This document shows positions 5,893-7,667 of a stretch of DNA of 7,667 nt, one piece after another. Positions within the stretch are counted from its first letter, which is position 1. Each line of letters begins with the position of its first letter. The position numbers and the translations under genes were made by a program. The stretch lies in assembly GCA_023429365.1 (NCBI GenBank), contig JAEYVW010000177.1:1-7667 (forward strand). Reading direction: 5' to 3'. The notes under the pieces are model-generated. The model worked only from the letters and a program-made list of their open reading frames with translations, had not been told where the DNA came from and made no database searches. The DNA comes from Bacteroidota bacterium. GTDB taxonomy: Bacteria; Bacteroidota; Bacteroidia; Chitinophagales; Chitinophagaceae.

Positions 5893-7667
5893 AACTTTTC
5901 GATTTTTTTAATAACAGTAAGCAAATTAATGCCTTTTCCGAGTACCTCTCTAAACAGGGAATCTCTTTGAGGCATCTCTTTTACAGCATTAAAAATAGTA
6001 AAGTCTGATATCTTCAGGCCAGGCTTCAATTCATCCCAGTCTATCGGCATCGAGACAGTTGCACCCGGCTTCGGTCGCAGGGAATAAGGAGCAACAATGG
6101 TTTGAATGGATCTGTTTTGGAGGAAATCGAGGTATATTTTGCCTTTTCGCTTTGATGGCGTTCGTTCCAGGCTGGTGAAATCACTAAGTTCCCGATACGC
6201 GATGGAAACAAGAAGATGCGCTAAAAGTTTCGATTGCTCATAATCATAGCGGGCATCCAGCGGTAGGTAAATGTGGAGTCCGGTCGATCCGGAAGTTTTA
6301 ATAAAAGCGACCACCCCAACCGATATTAGGATTTGATGAATAATCCTTGCTACCTCCATAACCTGTTTAAACGTATTACTATCATCCGGGTCAAGATCAA
6401 TAATGCACCAGTCGGGCTTAGATGGACTTTGTATACGGCTGTGCCAGGGATTCATTTCAATGCAACCCAGGTTAGCCATATAAAGCAAATGAGCTTCATC
6501 TGTGCATACAAAAAACTTCTTGGTACCCGCTTTTGTCGTGTTTTTATAGTCATGTGTCTTTATCCAGGTTGGGAATTTATCCGCAACATTTTTTTGGTAA
6601 AAACTCTTTCCCGTTATTCCATTTGGATGCCTGTTTAAGGACTGAGGACGGTCTTTCATGTAAGGCAATATATACTGCGCGGCCTGGTAATAGTAATTTA
6701 TCACATCCCGCTTTTGTATTTTATCGACGGGCCAGTAAAATTTATCAAGATTCGTAAATATTAGCTCCTTACCATTTATTTTCCTGGTCTGTTGTTTCTC
6801 GCTGGGGTTAACTAAAGTTTTTAAAGTTTTGCCAGCACTTTTCGTTACTATCTTTTGTTTAAGGCGTGGTGCGGATCGAATAGTTGGACCTACGTCAACC
6901 GGTATTTCGGCTTTTACCTCCCTCGCCGACTTGTCATTACGTAAACCTTCAAACGAGGGGTGTCTCATTACACCATCACTGGTAATTTCAGTGTATGAAA
7001 CTTCACATACCAATTCCGGCTTGAGCCATGTTGCTTTCGCGACTGGCGGGTTCGGCCTGAACCGCGAAGGCTTATTGATATCAGGCTCTATATCAAAAGG
7101 ATTTTTCTTACGCTCCAGCTTTTTGAACTTCATCATCATTTCCTTCTGCAGTTTATCAGAAAAGCCTGTACCTACCTTGCCCGTATACATGAGTCGACTT
7201 TTATCAAATACCCCTACCAGGAGAGAACTGAAAGCTTTCGAACTTCCTTCATTTCGTGTATATCCGCCGATCACAACCTCGTGTCTATTTGATATTTTTA
7301 TCTTGAGCCAGTCTTTACTACGAATACCTTCCGTATAAACTGAGTCACGGCGCTTTGCCATGATACCTTCCAGTTTCATTTGTCGGGCAACTTCATAAAA
7401 TTCTGTACCTGTAGCCTCAAAACTTTTGCTAATATGTATCAAAGGATGCTCTGGCATAATTGAGAGAAGCTTTGCTCTTCTCTCCTCAAGTGAAAGATCC
7501 ACCAGGGAGTATCCATTATGCCATAACAGATCAAATAAGTAATATCGTAATTCGCCATCCGCCTCACTTCGCCAATTCTGAAGGTCGCTAAAATTGGAAA
7601 TTCCATTTTCTCCTGCAACAATGATCTCGCCGTCTACTACCGCCTGTAGCTTCAGTTGTTTCAAGGC
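5889..7667 (-). CDS. ligD: ATP-dependent DNA ligase LigD, ligase and polymerase domains (5' truncated by window edge)
   Basis: The frame is open to the right edge, so 592 C-terminal residues are visible; the TTG at 7664 is not a credible start. Numbering from that TTG codon: ligase motif III (VVDGEII, 9-15), FDLLW (44-48), motif IV (EGIMAKRRDS, 99-108), motif V (WLKIKI, 119-124), then an OB-fold region (VIGGYTRNEG onward) with HPSFEGLRNDK at 235-245. A basic linker (about 247-298) leads to the LigD-type primase-polymerase domain with catalytic D423/D425 (IIDLDPDD), SGSTGLH (458-464) and D513 (YLDFLQNR), then VAPYSLRPKPGA. The nucleotidyl-lysine motif I (KxDG) and any 3'-phosphoesterase domain lie outside the window. 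LigD repairs double-strand breaks with Ku by trimming, filling and sealing ends. Order ligase then polymerase is the common Pseudomonas-type arrangement. The stop overlaps the next ATG by 4 bases. Confidence 0.93.
   Translation of the reverse strand, partial: ALKQLKLQAVVDGEIIVAGENGISNFSDLQNWRSEADGELRYYLFDLLWHNGYSLVDLSLEERRAKLLSIMPEHPLIHISKSFEATGTEFYEVARQMKLEGIMAKRRDSVYTEGIRSKDWLKIKISNRHEVVIGGYTRNEGSSKAFSSLLVGVFDKSRLMYTGKVGTGFSDKLQKEMMMKFKKLERKKNPFDIEPDINKPSRFRPNPPVAKATWLKPELVCEVSYTEITSDGVMRHPSFEGLRNDKSAREVKAEIPVDVGPTIRSAPRLKQKIVTKSAGKTLKTLVNPSEKQQTRKINGKELIFTNLDKFYWPVDKIQKRDVINYYYQAAQYILPYMKDRPQSLNRHPNGITGKSFYQKNVADKFPTWIKTHDYKNTTKAGTKKFFVCTDEAHLLYMANLGCIEMNPWHSRIQSPSKPDWCIIDLDPDDSNTFKQVMEVARIIHQILISVGVVAFIKTSGSTGLHIYLPLDARYDYEQSKLLAHLLVSIAYRELSDFTSLERTPSKRKGKIYLDFLQNRSIQTIVAPYSLRPKPGATVSMPIDWDELKPGLKISDFTIFNAVKEMPQRDSLFREVLGKGINLLTVIKKIEKL

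Noticed and set aside
5717..5911. 64-residue plus-strand frame
   Set aside because: Antisense to the 83-aa gene and the end of ligD; the minus-strand genes show overlap coupling and better composition.
6829..7338. 169-residue plus-strand open frame
   Set aside because: Entirely antisense to ligase D, whose motifs are clear in the other strand; no recognisable domain.

Overview
The window reads as chromosomal DNA of a gliding-type Bacteroidota, most likely the Chitinophagaceae or a close relative. The evidence is a type IX secretion system (T9SS) cargo protein with a gliding-motility C-terminal domain, a PorP/SprF-like partner, moderate G+C and A-rich leaders with few Shine-Dalgarno sites. 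The genus assignment is inference from protein style, not from a marker gene. The window is almost fully coding. No gap exceeds 300 bases, and I see no rRNA, tRNA, CRISPR array or insertion sequence.

Left part (1-2634, plus strand): the 3' end of a large secreted repeat protein with about seven tandem 52-residue units, an Ig/PKD-like spacer and a type B T9SS sorting domain. Twelve bases later comes a PorP/SprF-family outer-membrane protein. Such pairs usually work as a surface adhesin or motility protein and its dedicated partner for secretion or surface attachment.

Middle part (2643-5188): a minus-strand sensor kinase with the order receiver, PAS, HisKA_3, HATPase meets the PorP gene tail to tail, only 8 bases apart. 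It is divergent from a small plus-strand KTSC-domain gene. That gene converges on two overlapping minus-strand genes of unknown function, a 76-residue protein and a basic TPR-like protein.

Right part (5370-7667, minus strand): the 3' two thirds of an ATP-dependent DNA ligase D (LigD, bacterial non-homologous end joining). It overlaps by 4 bases an unrecognised 83-residue gene, which is followed after 1 base by a SemiSWEET/PQ-loop sugar-transporter-like gene. The arrangement looks like one translationally coupled operon. Ku is not in the window; LigD is cut by the right edge, so its promoter and N-terminus are not visible.

Nothing here is clearly a new defence or mobile system. The best second-look items are the tight LigD / 83-aa / SemiSWEET coupling, the overlapping unknown gene pair downstream of it, and the mosaic synonymous divergence within the adhesin repeat array.
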